DNA of 64,000 nt from Todiramphus chloris collaris (Eukaryota; Chordata; Aves; Coraciiformes; Alcedinidae): contig JANVCC010000021.1 of the NCBI GenBank assembly GCA_025345505.1, positions 30,502,826 through 30,566,825 on the forward strand. The letters run 5' to 3'. This document shows positions 1 to 13,268 of this stretch, one piece after another. Positions within the stretch are counted from its first letter, which is position 1. Each line of letters opens with the position of its first letter. A program made the translations under genes and the position numbers. Under the pieces are notes generated by a model. It was not told the origin of the DNA and made no database searches. It saw nothing but the letters and a program-made list of their open reading frames with translations.

Positions 1-81
1 TTCTGCAATATTTAAGCTAAGCTAAAACTTCAAAATGTGTGTTTATGTCTCTGACTATATAGTTATCCATCAGGCATACAG
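1..81. other. Short unique flank
   Basis: AT-rich sequence before the first CR1 tail. No repeat or gene is recognised. Confidence 0.5.
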
Positions 82-473
82 AATCACAGAATTGCTCAGG
101 ATGGAAAAGATCTTCAAGTTCATCGAGTCCAACCTCAGCCTAAACCTACTACCTTAGCTCTAACTATCCACCACTAAACTATGTCCCTGAGCACCACATC
201 CAAATGATTTTTAAACATGTTCAGGGATGGTGACTCAACCATTTCCCTGGGGAGCCTGTTCCAGTGCTTAACAACCCTTCCTGTAAAGAAGTTTTTCCTG
301 ATATCCAATCTAAACTTGCCCTGGTGTGACTTCAGGCCATTTCCCCTTGTCCTGTCACCTGTCACCAGTGGGAAGAGACCAACCCTGCTCTCCATACAAC
401 CTCCTTTCAGGTAGTTGTAGAGAGCAATAATGTCTCCCCTTAGCATCCTTTTCCCCAGACTAAACAGTCCCAG

Positions 474-479
474 CTCCCC
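474..479. repeat. Target-site duplication CTCCCC, left copy
   Basis: Directly repeated at 833-838. The two copies bracket the LTR at 480-832 within the CR1 sequence. Confidence 0.88.
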
Positions 480-832
480 TGTGGATGCTGAAAAGCTGCT
501 AGCAGAGGGATTTTCTCAGGTTCTCACAATATTCGGTGAGATTCCTGCCTTTCTCACACATGTTATGAGAAACAGTAGGATGGTTTTTGTAAGCTGGACC
601 AACACCTCGTGTTTTGCTAAGTTCTGTTTATGGTACATTGGAAAAATATTTTTAAATGGGTGTTGTAGGGCTTTAGCCAATCACCCTAGGAGATGGGTGA
701 TCACTGACCAATCACCCTATGGGGTTAGGTTATATAAAACAGGGTTATAAATTAATAAAGTTGCTTCTTTTGCCTGTTCTTGCTGAATCTATATGTTGCT
801 GCATCTCTCTGCTCTTGGTATAAACCGTGACA
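480..832 (+). mobile_element. Solo LTR (353 bp, 6-bp TSD) inside CR1
   Basis: The sequence begins TGTGGATGC and ends CCGTGACA, so it has TG...CA termini. It is flanked by an exact 6-bp duplication CTCCCC (474-479 and 833-838). Two CCAATCACCCT repeats lie at about 677-687 and 708-718 and look like CCAAT boxes. They are followed by TATATAAAAC at 731-740 and AATAAA at 754-759, which is the normal U3-R order of an LTR and sets the plus orientation. A 6-bp duplication is typical of class II (alpha/beta-like) avian endogenous retroviruses. No internal retroviral genes remain, so this is an LTR-LTR recombination remnant. Family name not determined. Confidence 0.9.
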
Positions 833-1084
833 CTCCCCCAGTCGCTCCTTACAGGGTATGGTTTCCAAACCCTTCATAAGCCTTATTGCTCTCCTTTGGA
901 CCTGATACATCACCGCCATGTCCTTTTTGTATTGAAATGCCCAAAGCTGAACACAGTACTTGAGGAAGGGCTTCACCAGTGCCGAGTACAGGGGCAGGAT
1001 TACTTCCCTAGTTCTGCTGGTCACACGATTTCCTATACATGTCTACATTCTCACTATGGTTAATCCATCTGATTAATTACTAAC

Positions 1085-1490
1085 TGAAATTTGACTCCTT
1101 TTGAAGAAAATTACTAAGGTTAATGCCTCCCTGGGGCCCTGGTTAAGGACATCACTAGGAAACTTTCTAGTTTGGTACAGCCCACAGACTATTACCCATT
1201 ACTATCTTCCACATGGGTAGTGATGAATTTAAAACATGTAGGACAAGGGTGATAAAAAGAGACTTCGAGGCCTTTGGACTGTTGATAAGGGAATCTGTAG
1301 CACAGGTAATTTTTTCCTCTACCCTTCCAGTTGCAGGCACTGACATTGGAAACAACAGAAGAACCCAATATATTAATACATGGCTCTATGACTGGTGTCA
1401 CTGCCACAGTTTTGGGCTTTTATATAATGGGATGGTCTACACAGTATCAGGACAGCTAGTGTTGCATGGGATCCACCTTTCTCAAAGGTC
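1085..1490 (+). pseudogene. CR1 ORF1 fragment with SGNH/GDSL esterase-like region
   Basis: The plus strand encodes pieces such as VVRDITRKLSSLVQPTDYYP, HMGSDEF, VIKRDFEAFGLLIRES, AQVIFSSTLPVAGTD and LHGIHLSQR, in the order seen in the esterase-like half of avian CR1 ORF1. In the family this domain belongs to the GDSL/SGNH hydrolases (established for CR1 ORF1). The GTND-type block appears here as GSDE, and the final catalytic-type block survives as GIHL where the family usually has DGIHL, so enzyme activity is unlikely. The reading is open from about 1213 to 1569 but lacks the N-terminal half. At about 1490 it runs straight into CR1 3'-end sequence, so most of ORF2 is missing. Confidence 0.72.
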
Positions 1491-1815
1491 CTCCTTTGTT
1501 CAGTCTGGAGAACAGAAGGCTCCATCAAAGTCTTATTGTGGCCTCTCACTACTTAAAGGGGGGCTATAGAAAAGATGGAGATAGACTTTTTAGTAGGGCC
1601 TGGTGTGATAGGAGAAAGGGTAATAGTTTTAAACTAAAAAAGGGTAGATTTAGACTATATATAAGGAATAAACTTTTCTATAGTGAAGGTAGTGAAACAC
1701 TGGAACAGATTGCCACATCCCTGAAAACATTCAAGGTCAGGTTGAAGTGGACTATGAGCAACCTGATCTATTTGAAGATGCTTATTGCAGAGGAGGTGGG
1801 ACTAGATGACAAAAT
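1490..1815 (+). mobile_element. CR1 3' end joined to ORF1 fragment
   Basis: From about 1490 the plus strand reads like the end of CR1 ORF2 (SLENRRLHQSLIVASHYLKG, then RFRLYIRNKLFYSEG and SETLEQI). It is old, with frame disruption and weak similarity in the last 100 bases. Together with the ORF1 segment at 1085-1490 it forms one plus-strand CR1 whose endonuclease and RT are deleted. The alternative is two neighbouring insertions in the same orientation. Confidence 0.8.
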
Positions 1816-3020
1816 TAGAAATTGACACTGTAACTCTCACATTGAAAGCTTTATTTCTTCATTAAAAAGTACAGTCTTCAGTGATTGAAACTAGCAGTTA
1901 ACAGGCTTACTTCTTTTTTTTAGTTAGTTTATGTAGCACATCTTTTATCATACTATGAGTTAAATCAAAATGAGGCATCAAGCCAAATGTCTTTGCTTTC
2001 TCGTTACACTTAAGAACTCACAGTATTTACAGAGTAAGGGGTTTTGTTTTTTGGTTTTTGTTTTGTTGTTGTTGTTTGGTTGGGTTTTGTTTTTTTGGGT
2101 TTTTTTTGTTGTTGTTTGTTTTTTTTTCAAGAATCTGGTAAATACTGTATATCTAGGCATTTGAAGTGGTTATCTCTGTTTATCCGATCATACACAGTGA
2201 AATCGATATTCTCTATGTTTCCAGTGTTGTAAATAAGAGAAATAAGGTTATCTTTGATCTTGTGGTGCATGTAAGTACACCAAATCCTAGAGATGCTAAA
2301 AGGCTGACACTCAGCTTGCTCCAGTTATCTATACTATAGTGGGTTTCAGTGGGTTTTACCACTGTGTTTCTTCAGGTGACAATAATAGGGATGATGGCCC
2401 CAATTTCATGATATCACAGCTAATATTGACAAAAAATAAAAATGAATTCTAGCTCCTTCTTAAAAAAAGAAACCAACAAACCAACAACAAAACTATCTAA
2501 TGGATTTTTACCTCTCTGTAGGATTCTTCGATTTGTCAGAAATTAAATAATACCTGCTTTTGCTAAGAGAAAACAATCTTTTTCCTGCTGTTTTTCTGAC
2601 CATTCAACATTGGCATCTGGGATAGTCTCTGCTTCTTGGTTAATTTTGTGGTTGTCCTTAGAATCAAAACTTCTATTCTATTCTGCATTTTGTCTTGCTG
2701 AGTTCAACTCATATAGGGAAAAAAAATCAAGCATTGAAATTAACACATTATTATAATACACTTTTCTTGCAGCACCAAGAACTCTGCATCACTTTTTACA
2801 AATCGTTCTAAACAAGTGTGCTAAGTAGTATCAAAAAAATTAACTCATTCCACCAAGAAATCAAATAATAAGATGAAAATACTTTGTCGCCTTCTGCTAT
2901 TTGTAGAAAATTTTGTGCATAGCCAACAGAGAAAATCATTATTCACTTATTTCAACTGAGTTGAAATCTAGTTGATTTCAGTACTTTAGTATATTATCTA
3001 CATATCAGGCATTAATAAGG
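1816..3020. other. Unique AT-rich DNA with a G/T-rich tract
   Basis: No coding region or recognised transposon. A strongly asymmetric T/G tract (GTTTT-like and GTTGTT runs) occupies about 2038-2130. Confidence 0.6.
2038..2130. repeat. T/G-rich low-complexity tract
   Basis: Runs of T interrupted by G in irregular TTG/TTTTG units. Apparent reading frames here only translate low-complexity sequence. Confidence 0.8.
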
Positions 3021-3024
3021 AATC

Positions 3025-4232
<1,208 letters not shown>

Positions 4233-4251
4233 AAGTATAGGTAGAAACATA

Positions 4252-5140
4252 GAATCATACAACAATTCAGCTGGGAAGACATCATGAGTTCTCTAATCCA
4301 ACCTCATGAATTATCAGGAGACAGCCAGCTCTGGACTTTATCCATCTGGGCATTGAGACTTTGTATGATCTCCCAGTCACCTGTTTCATTGTTTGACCAT
4401 CTTCATTGTTAAAATCCTTTTTCCTTATATTCAATCCACAGATGGTTCTGTTTCTCCTGCCACACTGTGCAGAACTTGGCTCTATCTTTTTTGATAACGT
4501 AATCCCAGGTATGTATTTGGATCTCTCTGAAGCAGTCATTTCTCCAGGGTGACCAAGCCCAGTCACTCAGCATCTAATCACAGGACAAGTGCTCAACCCT
4601 CATCTATTCTCCTGACACTTCCTTAAAACTGCTCCAGGTTATTGTTAAATTAATTGTATAGGGGTGCTCAAAATTGAGCTCATTTGTATGATCCAATGAA
4701 TGATGAGTTATCCATTCCCTTGACCTGTTGTATCTGCTTCTGCTAATACAGCCATGGACACTGTCAGCCATCCCTGCTGCTAGGATTCACTGTCTGCTTA
4801 TGTTCATCTTGCTTCCCCTGCACATCTCCCAGAGCCTTTTCCTGCTCACCAGCCTTTATTTCTGCAGGTGGTTAATCCATCCTTAACAAAGGACTTTTGC
4901 ATTTGTCTTTTCTAAATTCCCGAGGTTCCTATCACCCATTCTTTTGTCTTTCTAGGTGCCTGAATGCCAGCTCTACACTTGAGCTTATCAGCTGCATTCA
5001 CACTGCAGTCTTAACTTCAGCCTTGACTAGGATTCACTCCATGGTCTCCTTCAAGTCCCTGTCAAAGATATTAAAACTGACAAGCTCCAGTATAAATCCT
5101 GTCAATACCCTCCAAATGGAATATAACTCTATTATTAATT
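4252..5140 (-). mobile_element. Old CR1 LINE fragment
   Basis: A second CR1 tail (CATAGAATCATACAACAATTC) begins 20 bases after the previous element. It continues through CR1-like blocks: the SLKSFFLI-type region near 4410, TCTCCAGGGTGACCAAGCCC near 4540, TTTTGCATTTGTCTTTTCTAA near 4895 and CGAGGTTCCTATCACCCATT near 4920. These follow the normal 3'-to-5' order of a minus-strand CR1. Divergence is much higher than in the copy at 21.0-22.4 kb, so this is probably an older subfamily. The right boundary is approximate. Confidence 0.75.
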
Positions 5141-5865
5141 CCATTAACCTGATTCCATTAAAAGAAATTATTCTCGTCCTTTGTGAGATTAATAGCCTTT
5201 CTTGAAAGACAGTTGCTGCTTTTCATTAAACCTTGAATGTGAATCTACTATACACTGTTGTTTTTAGTAGGTGTATTAACAGTAATTAATTTCAGGGGAG
5301 CTTAGTTTCTCCCTGATCAAGTCCAGGAATATCAGTGGATCAAGATCAGTACCTGGTATATGCCAGATCTGTGAAGGTGACTTGGTTCCACAAAGCATAT
5401 GAATTTACAGTAGGTGCATGTAAATAGCCAAGCCTTTTAACAAATTATCATTTTGTAGATCAATTGTTATTTGATATTTTCACAAAGATATCTTGAAGCA
5501 ATATTCTTGAGGAATACCTTGTATTACTTCTTCATAGCTGTCAGAAATTCCTTTGTTAAAAAAAAGGTTTCTACCCTAAATTATCTTTTTAGTGTCATTT
5601 TCCTCTGTTGTGAATTAGATTATTTCATTGAGATTTTAACAGCATTATGTATCAGTATCTTAACTAGAAAACACTTCACTTACATTCATAAAAAAGCCTT
5701 ACTTCCGTTCATCTTCCTAATTTTTATCTTTCAGTATTCCAATTGAATTTTATACCTATTTTAAAATCATAATTTGTCAATTACCAGATGTAACTAGTCT
5801 TGGGAGTTATTTTTCAATATCAGCTTTTATTTTGGTTTTTTTTCCTTTTCTTTCTGCTTGAAAAC

Positions 5866-5892
5866 TAATAAATACATAAATAAATAAATAAA
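5866..5892. repeat. (AAAT)n microsatellite
   Basis: About six imperfect AAAT/AATA units. Confidence 0.85.
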
Positions 5893-8800
5893 AGTTAAAC
5901 GCCATGAGGTAATATCGCTATTATCTTTATTTTATCTCTGTATATTGTCTTATATCTACTATATTCTGACAGAGATGCAGCATTGGCATATCCCCATCAA
6001 TATGATCTAGTTAGTTTATAGAGTTCTGTAAAGCTGTGAATTTAAAACCAATGTAATAATAATTCTAAGGCAAGGAAAACCAATAAATAAATTTAAATTT
6101 GCCCATGTTGTTTTTGAAACCGTTACTAAGAGTAAACATTTTCTGCAATAAATGCCAAATCTTATTTTTTTTCTCCAGTCATTCAACTTTCTTCATTTAT
6201 TTCCTTCCTTTCTTGCTCTCTTGGATTTTCATAAGTGGTTGAACCTTTGATATGAGTAGTGGCTCATACAAGTTTTATTATGTCTTTGACAATACATAGA
6301 CAGACTGAATTTCACAGTTTCGTAAAAATCCAAGATAATATACTTAATGAAATTTCTCCAAATTGTTATCAGAAATACTAATTTCAGTGTAGTAATGAAA
6401 ATGAAAAGCTGGAAAGGTTCTCTTTTATTGTTTATAAATGCGTTCTATGTCTGCCTGATCCCTAAACTCAACATTTCAGCTCAAGTCTATAAATTATTTA
6501 ATCATTACTTTTGAAGCAATGAGTTGTGTCGGGGCATTGCTTTCTTTTGGTTTTATGCTCCACAGTTGCCCCTTTTTTCTGCCTATAACACTGCATGAAG
6601 CTATGCACAATCACACTTACATGACAGTGTGAAAACATCAGTTGCATTTCCCCACCCAGCAGGCAACTGAATGCTGTCTTGTTAGCAGCCTATCTAAAGG
6701 CATTGAACTATTCATACCTGCTCATTTCCAACACACATTTACATCTTGCTTACTTGTCCTTTGTTCTTTGTTACACACTACTAAGTAAAATAAGGTTGCA
6801 GATATAAACAGTGATTTAATATCTCAAAAATAAATAGTCTTGTGGGTTTTTTTCTTTCATTTTTTTCCCCTTTCTGGTTTACTTACTTCTCTGAAGTCCA
6901 CTGGTTTGGCATGCCACTTCCTGAATTTGTTACAGTCAAAGCATCAAAAATGTACAGTCTACATCCTAGCAGGTTACATTTTAGGTCATGCTCTTCAATC
7001 TATTCACTTGCTTCATTAGTGATAATTATGTTAGCACTGCCATTAGAAAAAAGGTATATACACTTTTTTTTTCTTTATTGAACTAAAACAGGCAAAAGAT
7101 CAACACCTGAGCTTTCAATGTACATTGTCACTGTTGTGCTTTAGGTGTCCATTTAATACACAGTTGTATCTCTTATAGATGTTAAATCCATAAATTGATA
7201 TTCACTCTTTTTTCCTCATTTTATGTTGCCATCATTTTGCAATCATTTGACAGTCATTGGTCAGTTTTATGTATTCTCTCCAAAGTGTGGAGGATGCAGG
7301 TTTTCTATCTTTTGTTTGGTTAACACAGTTCTGGGCAAATACTTGGATAAATTATATTGGTGCATCTTTTAAATGCTACATCTTTCAGATAATACTGTAC
7401 TATGTAATTTATATATCATATGCAATGCAGTTAATATGCATGTTGTACCTCATATCTTACAATGTCTAATCCTCCATTTGTTTATTTTAAGAAACATTTT
7501 TAGTATCTTTCCTGTGGATAGGTGTCACATCATCTGTGAGATGTTATTCAGTCTATGATGTATTTGGAAATGCATGCATGTAGGTATAGGTATGTGAATA
7601 TGTCCTAGTTAGAAAACATGTAAATCAGCTCTTCATTATCAATTCTCTGTAGAGAAGTTCTTTCTAATGCTCTATGGAAATCTGACAGCAATTATACTTC
7701 TCTACTAAAAAGAATATTTTTTATATTTTAACTTGAATTCTATTATCAATTCAGAAAAATGCACATGGAAGAAGAGAATTTGCATAGGGTGGTTACAGAA
7801 GAGGAAGGAGGATTACCTGTAAAAAAACACTGAAGTAAGTGAATGATAAGGATAGTCCTGCCATAAATTATTACAGGAAGTACAAGTTCTGGATGATGAC
7901 AGGAGAGATATGAGAGACAGACTGTTGAATATTGACATGATTTTTCACAGAGAGAGTATTTTTTCTTTTTTTTTGTTTGTCACTAATAGTTTCCTTCACT
8001 TGTGTTGAAATAAAAATCTATCACTGAAGGAAGGAGAAAAAGGAAGACTCAGAAGTACTAGAAAACATAAGGTTTCTGTAGGTTCTGATGATTCCTGTGA
8101 TGCTACAGATAATGATTTAATAAACATAGAATTCTGCCAGCTACACGCAACTCAGAATTTAAAATCAAAACTTAGGATTCAGGTCTCAAAATCTGAAATA
8201 AAAAATAGAGCACAATTTTGTTCATCAAGAAATAACATTTGGAAAGTAGAACATCCTTTGCAGCACTATTCGAAAAAAGCAGTCTGTTCACCAATGTGTT
8301 CAGTCATTCTAATCTTACCTTCTTTTTATAATTGCTACTAATCTTCCTGGAAATTATCCCAAGACTCCAGGCTTATATTTTCCTAGATCCTCATAATCCT
8401 TTTTAAAATATTGATACCATATTTGCTGTCCTCTAATCTTTGCATAGCAAAAAAACTGTAAACTAGAAGGCTACCCATAGCTATTCAACTAAATTATTTA
8501 ACTTTGAGATGTAAAAAGAAAAAAGGTATGTGTAAAATATTCACTTCTTGGAGTTTGATAGAATTAATTTTGTCTTTTTATGCCATAACTTCTCCTATAG
8601 CTACTTCAGGAAACCTGCCAAATCCTGCTCAAAAAGGTTTATTTGAGAGTGAACACCAAAACAAAGAATTAATTTTGTTTCTCTGCAATGTCAGTGACGC
8701 ATCTGAGTATTGCCTTTTTACCCTGGTCAACAGTTGGATGTATAAAGAATGTCTGACAGGCTTTTGGTTTATGATGAATTGGAAGGAATTATTAGTATCA

Positions 8801-9864
8801 TTTATTTTATTGGTTAGTTTCTTGAAATAGTCATTCCTCTTCTGGCCAAATGTCTGTTATCCTTATTGTGCTGATTCAATCATTTAAGGATATATATTCC
8901 CATCCCTCTATCCCTATCCATTAATCATATTTTTAGCATTCTTACAAATCTACTTTTGGTATGTATCTTTTCACTGTACTTAGTATCAGTCATTCATCCT
9001 GACCCTTCATAGTGTCATGAAATTTGTAATGGTTGACAGTGCTTTGAGTTTTCATTTTGAAAATCTATAATTCAAAGTAAAACACAGATTTTGGAAACAA
9101 ACTTTAACATTGTGCTAAGTCAGTGGGACACAAACTCTGTCAATGAAAGTCCCATACACTATGAGGGAAGAACTAATTTGACTCAATCCCTTGTTCCATC
9201 AGGTAAAAAAATTTAAGTGTGTCATATGGCTCTGTATGTGCTCAACCTATCATGAAATATTTACAAGGATTCTCTTCCAGAGACAGAACATTCATGTAAT
9301 CTCAGGGAAGAAACAGGTCATATGACCAAGCACATATGAAACTCTGACCCATATGACCTGCTTAAGAGAATGAATCTTCAAAAGAGAAGACAACAGTAAA
9401 GGTAGAGGATCTCAGATAATTTATCTGGCTTTCAGACAGCTATCTTCTTTTAGGGTGCATCTAAAAGAAAGCATCAAAAGGGAGTATAATGAGAGTTAAG
9501 TAAATAGTTCTGCAAAAGCACGTATGAACTAATAGCTGAATACTCCAGAACTTAAAGATTAAATCTGTAATCAAGTAAAAATATTTTATATTCCTCATTT
9601 TCCAAAGGGTTTGAAAGCGTAGGCTAATCTCAGAGAGTTATTCTGTTGTTCCCACAGTGTAGAAAGACACTGAAATGCCTTTGATAGTATTTTTATAGTG
9701 CTTTAAAATTTTCCCAAATAGCATTCAGCTAAAGTCATTAGAATATTTTAGTAGCATTCTTTATCATTTTAAGGCATGCACATACTTATATGCTTTTTAA
9801 AATTTGTTATGCACACTTTGGACAGCCATTGGTTAAGGAAGAAAATAGACTGTTTAGGTATCTT

Positions 9865-9880
9865 AAAAAAAAAAAAAAAA
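9865..9880. repeat. Poly(A) run, 16 bases
   Basis: Uninterrupted A tract in AT-rich DNA. No upstream retrogene was recognised. Confidence 0.85.
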
Positions 9881-10349
9881 CAATGGACGGTAGCATAGAA
9901 AATATTATTTTAATATTACTTTCAATTCTCAGAGCAACTAAACATCCCATTTACCTTTGTAAATGCATATATATTTTATATAGCCAGTATTAAAAATAGT
10001 AAATATGATACTTTTTTTGCTTTAGAATGGAATATCACAAGTACATTACATTTTGCTTGCTGTCAGGCTACCTAGCTGATAAAAGTAAATAACTGTTCAT
10101 GTTCATACCTGCTGTTTTTTCATTGAAGCAACTTGGAATCTCATACAGATTTCTTTACCCCTGAAGCACTACTTATGAATTAAAGTGTTCTTTAGCATGA
10201 GAAGACATGTCAGAATTACAAATTACAACCCTCCTTTATTTTCTAAACAGCTTTTTCTACTAAAGGAGGGAAGGAAAGCATATCAATACACTTACTCTGT
10301 TTTAGGTGTTTACATAGTTTGAATCCCAAAGAGAATGCCTGGGATCATA

Positions 10350-10535
10350 GACTGGGGCAAACTTGACTGCCATGAGACAGTGCAGTTCAGCATCCTGAGA
10401 GAAGAGAGCGTGGCAAAAAGCAAGATCACAACCTTGTACTTCAAGAGAGCAGATTTTCCCCTGTTCAGAGAATTGCTTGTAAGTGTTAGGGAGCAGCAAA
10501 CACTGGCTGCCCCGCAAGAGAAGGTGAGTCAGTAG
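10350..10535 (+). pseudogene. CR1 ORF2 endonuclease-RT linker fragment
   Basis: The plus-strand reading contains HETVQFSILREESV followed by SKITTLYFKRADFPLFRELL. This resembles the segment of avian CR1 ORF2 at the end of the endonuclease (an SDHE-V-F--LR pattern) and the following linker (TLDFRRADFGLFRELL pattern). Homology fades after about 10480. No CR1 tail or RT sequence is adjacent, so it is an isolated internal scrap. The assignment rests on remembered family patterns and short matches, and the product is not functional. Confidence 0.6.
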
Positions 10536-13025
10536 GATTATGTGATAAAAAGGCAGGTGCCTCACCAGTGACCTCACCAATGAGGACCCAGGATGTGGAA
10601 TGGCAAGTTAGGGTCAGGATCAAAGCCAGGGACAGTGTCCAGAGTCAGAAATAGTCTAGTGATGAGTTGAGGAGAACTGGGTTTGCCACTCATTTAGAAT
10701 AGCCTTCAAAATCATGAATAGACTTTGATAATTGTCTTTGAAATTAGCTTTGATCATTTTTCAAGCACATAGAAAGTCCTTATGATGAGGAAACTATTTC
10801 ACATATCATATTCTTTTCCTTCTTTTTCTTTCACATTGATACTTCTGTGCCATTTTGGATGGATATAAATACTCTGAAGTCTATACAGAGGAAATCTTCT
10901 CTTTAAGAATGATGTTTTATGGTATCTGAACAATGCTGTTTGTTACCTATATAGTTAGAAATTACAAAACACATAATATTATCTAGTAGTGTAAATGTGA
11001 GATGATATCACTAAATGAACAGGATCAGAGATAAAAGAGCAATTTCCAGTGATTATTTTCTGATTATTTTCTGATGACTGTGTTGTGAGAAAAAGTTTCT
11101 GTGTGATGCACTGACCATGCACTTTACATGCTATTCCCAATATCTGTGCCTCAGTGGATAAAGAATACAGTTTTCTGTTTTCCTCAGTCACCAGTGAACA
11201 TTTATTCAGTCCTTTTTCCTCAAGTCTGGATCTTGCTCATAGCAGTGGACTCTTCAAACTGCTTATTTACTGACAGGCTGCTGAAGTATGCTGAAATAAC
11301 TGAAATGAACTTTGCTTTTTGGATCAACATCTAAGGTTTCCAGATGACATAAAAGTGACACTATGAGGGCAGAGAAATCATCTCTGAATACATATTAGAA
11401 GCATGTATTGCTTATATGTATTTGCAAAAGTGGAGCTGCCATATAGATATTCTACTGTGATTTGAATTTTTTTTTTTTTTTTTTTTGGGTTGTTGTTGTG
11501 TGATATTAAGGAAATAACAATAACATCATTAACTAAGAAACTGACAGGTTTTCCCTGTTTGGTTATTTCTTTGTTTTTAACAGCTCTACTAACATTAATG
11601 GCCCAAATGTTATGTCAACATTCTGTAGTATTTTATCATGCACTAAATGTTCTCCTAGGAGAAAATAAAAAAACAAACAAACAAAACCAACTTGCACTTT
11701 GTGTTCTGAAATGAGTCTACTAATGCCTATTTCTATTTTACAGATATATAAAGATTTGATGTTAAACTGTTTAGTATTTATTAATATTCAGAAATAAAGC
11801 TGTGTTTGTTTTTTTTTTTTTCAAGGAAAAGAAAAAGCTGACATGTAGAAAAGAGGAGAATGTGATAGTTATACCAAACAGCAGGTACTCCTGATGTATT
11901 ATTTCCATTGTTAGGGAGATATTTCCCTTATGAAAACAAAACCAAAACCTGCAAACCACCAAAAATACAAAATACATATCCAATATTAGAATAAAAATTA
12001 ATGGGTTTCTAAATTAGATTTTGCACTCTATAAGTGACTGAAAAGTACCCATTAAAGTTTGAGCTTAAAGTATGTAAGATGTAAGTGTCCACTAATGATA
12101 CATCTGTCAGGTTTTTTTTCCCAATAGTACTCAAAAAATAAACAAACCAAATCAAACAAAAAGAAAAGTGAGCAAAACAAATTTTCAGACTCTTTGTCTG
12201 AATCCTTATTGTTTGGGCTTTTGTTTGGTTTTGTTTTGTTTTGATTTTTACTGGGTTACAGTCATAATCTATTTGTGTTTGGCCTGAGTGATATTTTATT
12301 TAATACTACTTTAAACGATATTACAGAAGAGTCCAATTGGTTTTGTGCTATTGACCATTCCCAATATAGTCCAAAATATCAAAATTTCCTTCATCTTAAG
12401 GTATAATATCCAATTTAAAACCATTTCATTAATTTTATTGTTCTTCTGATTTTATATTCTGCACTAATAGAACTATATATAAGTAGTGTGTTTGGGAAAC
12501 AGGAGGAATTTACTCGTTTACAAATGCACATAATCCAGTGTAAATTTACTGCACATATATTCAATACTGCATCCAGTTGTTTAGAAAACTTTGTGTGGAA
12601 TTTAATTCAGATTATTATAAAACTTTAAAATTGGATGTTGAAGTGCTTCTGACTAGACACCATTATAGATCAAGGAAAAAATAATCTGTGTAAGCTTATC
12701 TGAATAGGCCCAGATATGTACTGTGCTATGGATACTTCATGGTCTTCAGGCCTGTGTTGTTCTGTAAAAATCCCTTTTTCACAGAATGAACTCCTCCAGA
12801 TCATTGCAATGGAGGAGACTGCAGGCAGCTCCTACTCAGTGTTGGTGATTACACCACCAGTGTGGTCTTGCAGTGATCTAGCAGTGATGCAAAAAGTTTA
12901 TGTGTGAATATCCCTTCTATTTTGTAGTAAAAATTATGAAGGGGGTTGTTTTATTGCAAGGAAGTCCCTTAGCGGTTCAAATGACAATCCCTTTCTATGG
13001 ATGGTGTTCTGCATGGTGTTCTGCT
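10536..13025. other. Unique AT-rich intergenic DNA
   Basis: No gene recognised. It holds a 20-T run at 11467-11486, a T run at 11810-11821 and A/C-rich AAAC patches near 11670 and 12140. A slightly more GC-balanced patch at 12690-12900 gives no recognisable protein. Confidence 0.6.
11467..11486. repeat. Poly(T) run, 20 bases
   Basis: Uninterrupted T tract. Confidence 0.9.
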
Positions 13026-13027
13026 TG

Positions 13028-13268
13028 TGGACTGGGGAGGTTTAGGCTGGATATTAGGAAACATTTTTTCACTGAAAAGGTTATCAAACATTGAAATGGT
13101 CTGCCCAGGGTAGTGATGGGGTTGCCATCCCCAGAGGCATTAAATGGCCTGCGGACCGAGTGATCAGGGTCATGGTTAAGTGATGAGCTTGCAGTGTTGG
13201 TCTGAAGGATGGACTAGATGTTCTTGAATGTCTTTTCCAACCGAAGACATTCTGTGATTCAGTGTTGC
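13028..13268 (+). mobile_element. CR1 3'-end fragment
   Basis: The plus strand encodes GRFRLDIRKHFFTEKVIKH, then a stop, then CR1 3' sequence (GGACTAGATGTTCTTGAATG, then TTTTCCAACCGAAGACATTC and TGTGATTC). It is a short 5'-truncated copy on the plus strand, moderately diverged. Confidence 0.92.

Larger units (their letters stand above)
82..1035 (-). mobile_element. CR1 LINE fragment, split by a solo LTR
   Basis: The CR1 3' end lies at the left (AATCACAGAATTG-type tail near 85), so the element runs on the minus strand. The minus-strand reading from about 446 to 174 gives the characteristic CR1 ORF2 C-terminus, including [18 protein letters not shown] and [11 protein letters not shown]. The upstream part at 1024-840 reads [20 protein letters not shown], the region downstream of the RT domain. 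The two halves are separated by a 353-bp LTR at 480-832. The element is truncated at its 5' end near 1035 and contains frame breaks. It is a dead copy. Confidence 0.93.
5141..10345. other. Unique AT-rich intergenic DNA
   Basis: About 5.2 kb without a recognised gene or transposon. It contains an AAAT microsatellite at 5866-5892 and a 16-A run at 9865-9880. Reading frames are short and their codon content follows the AT-rich background. Confidence 0.6.
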
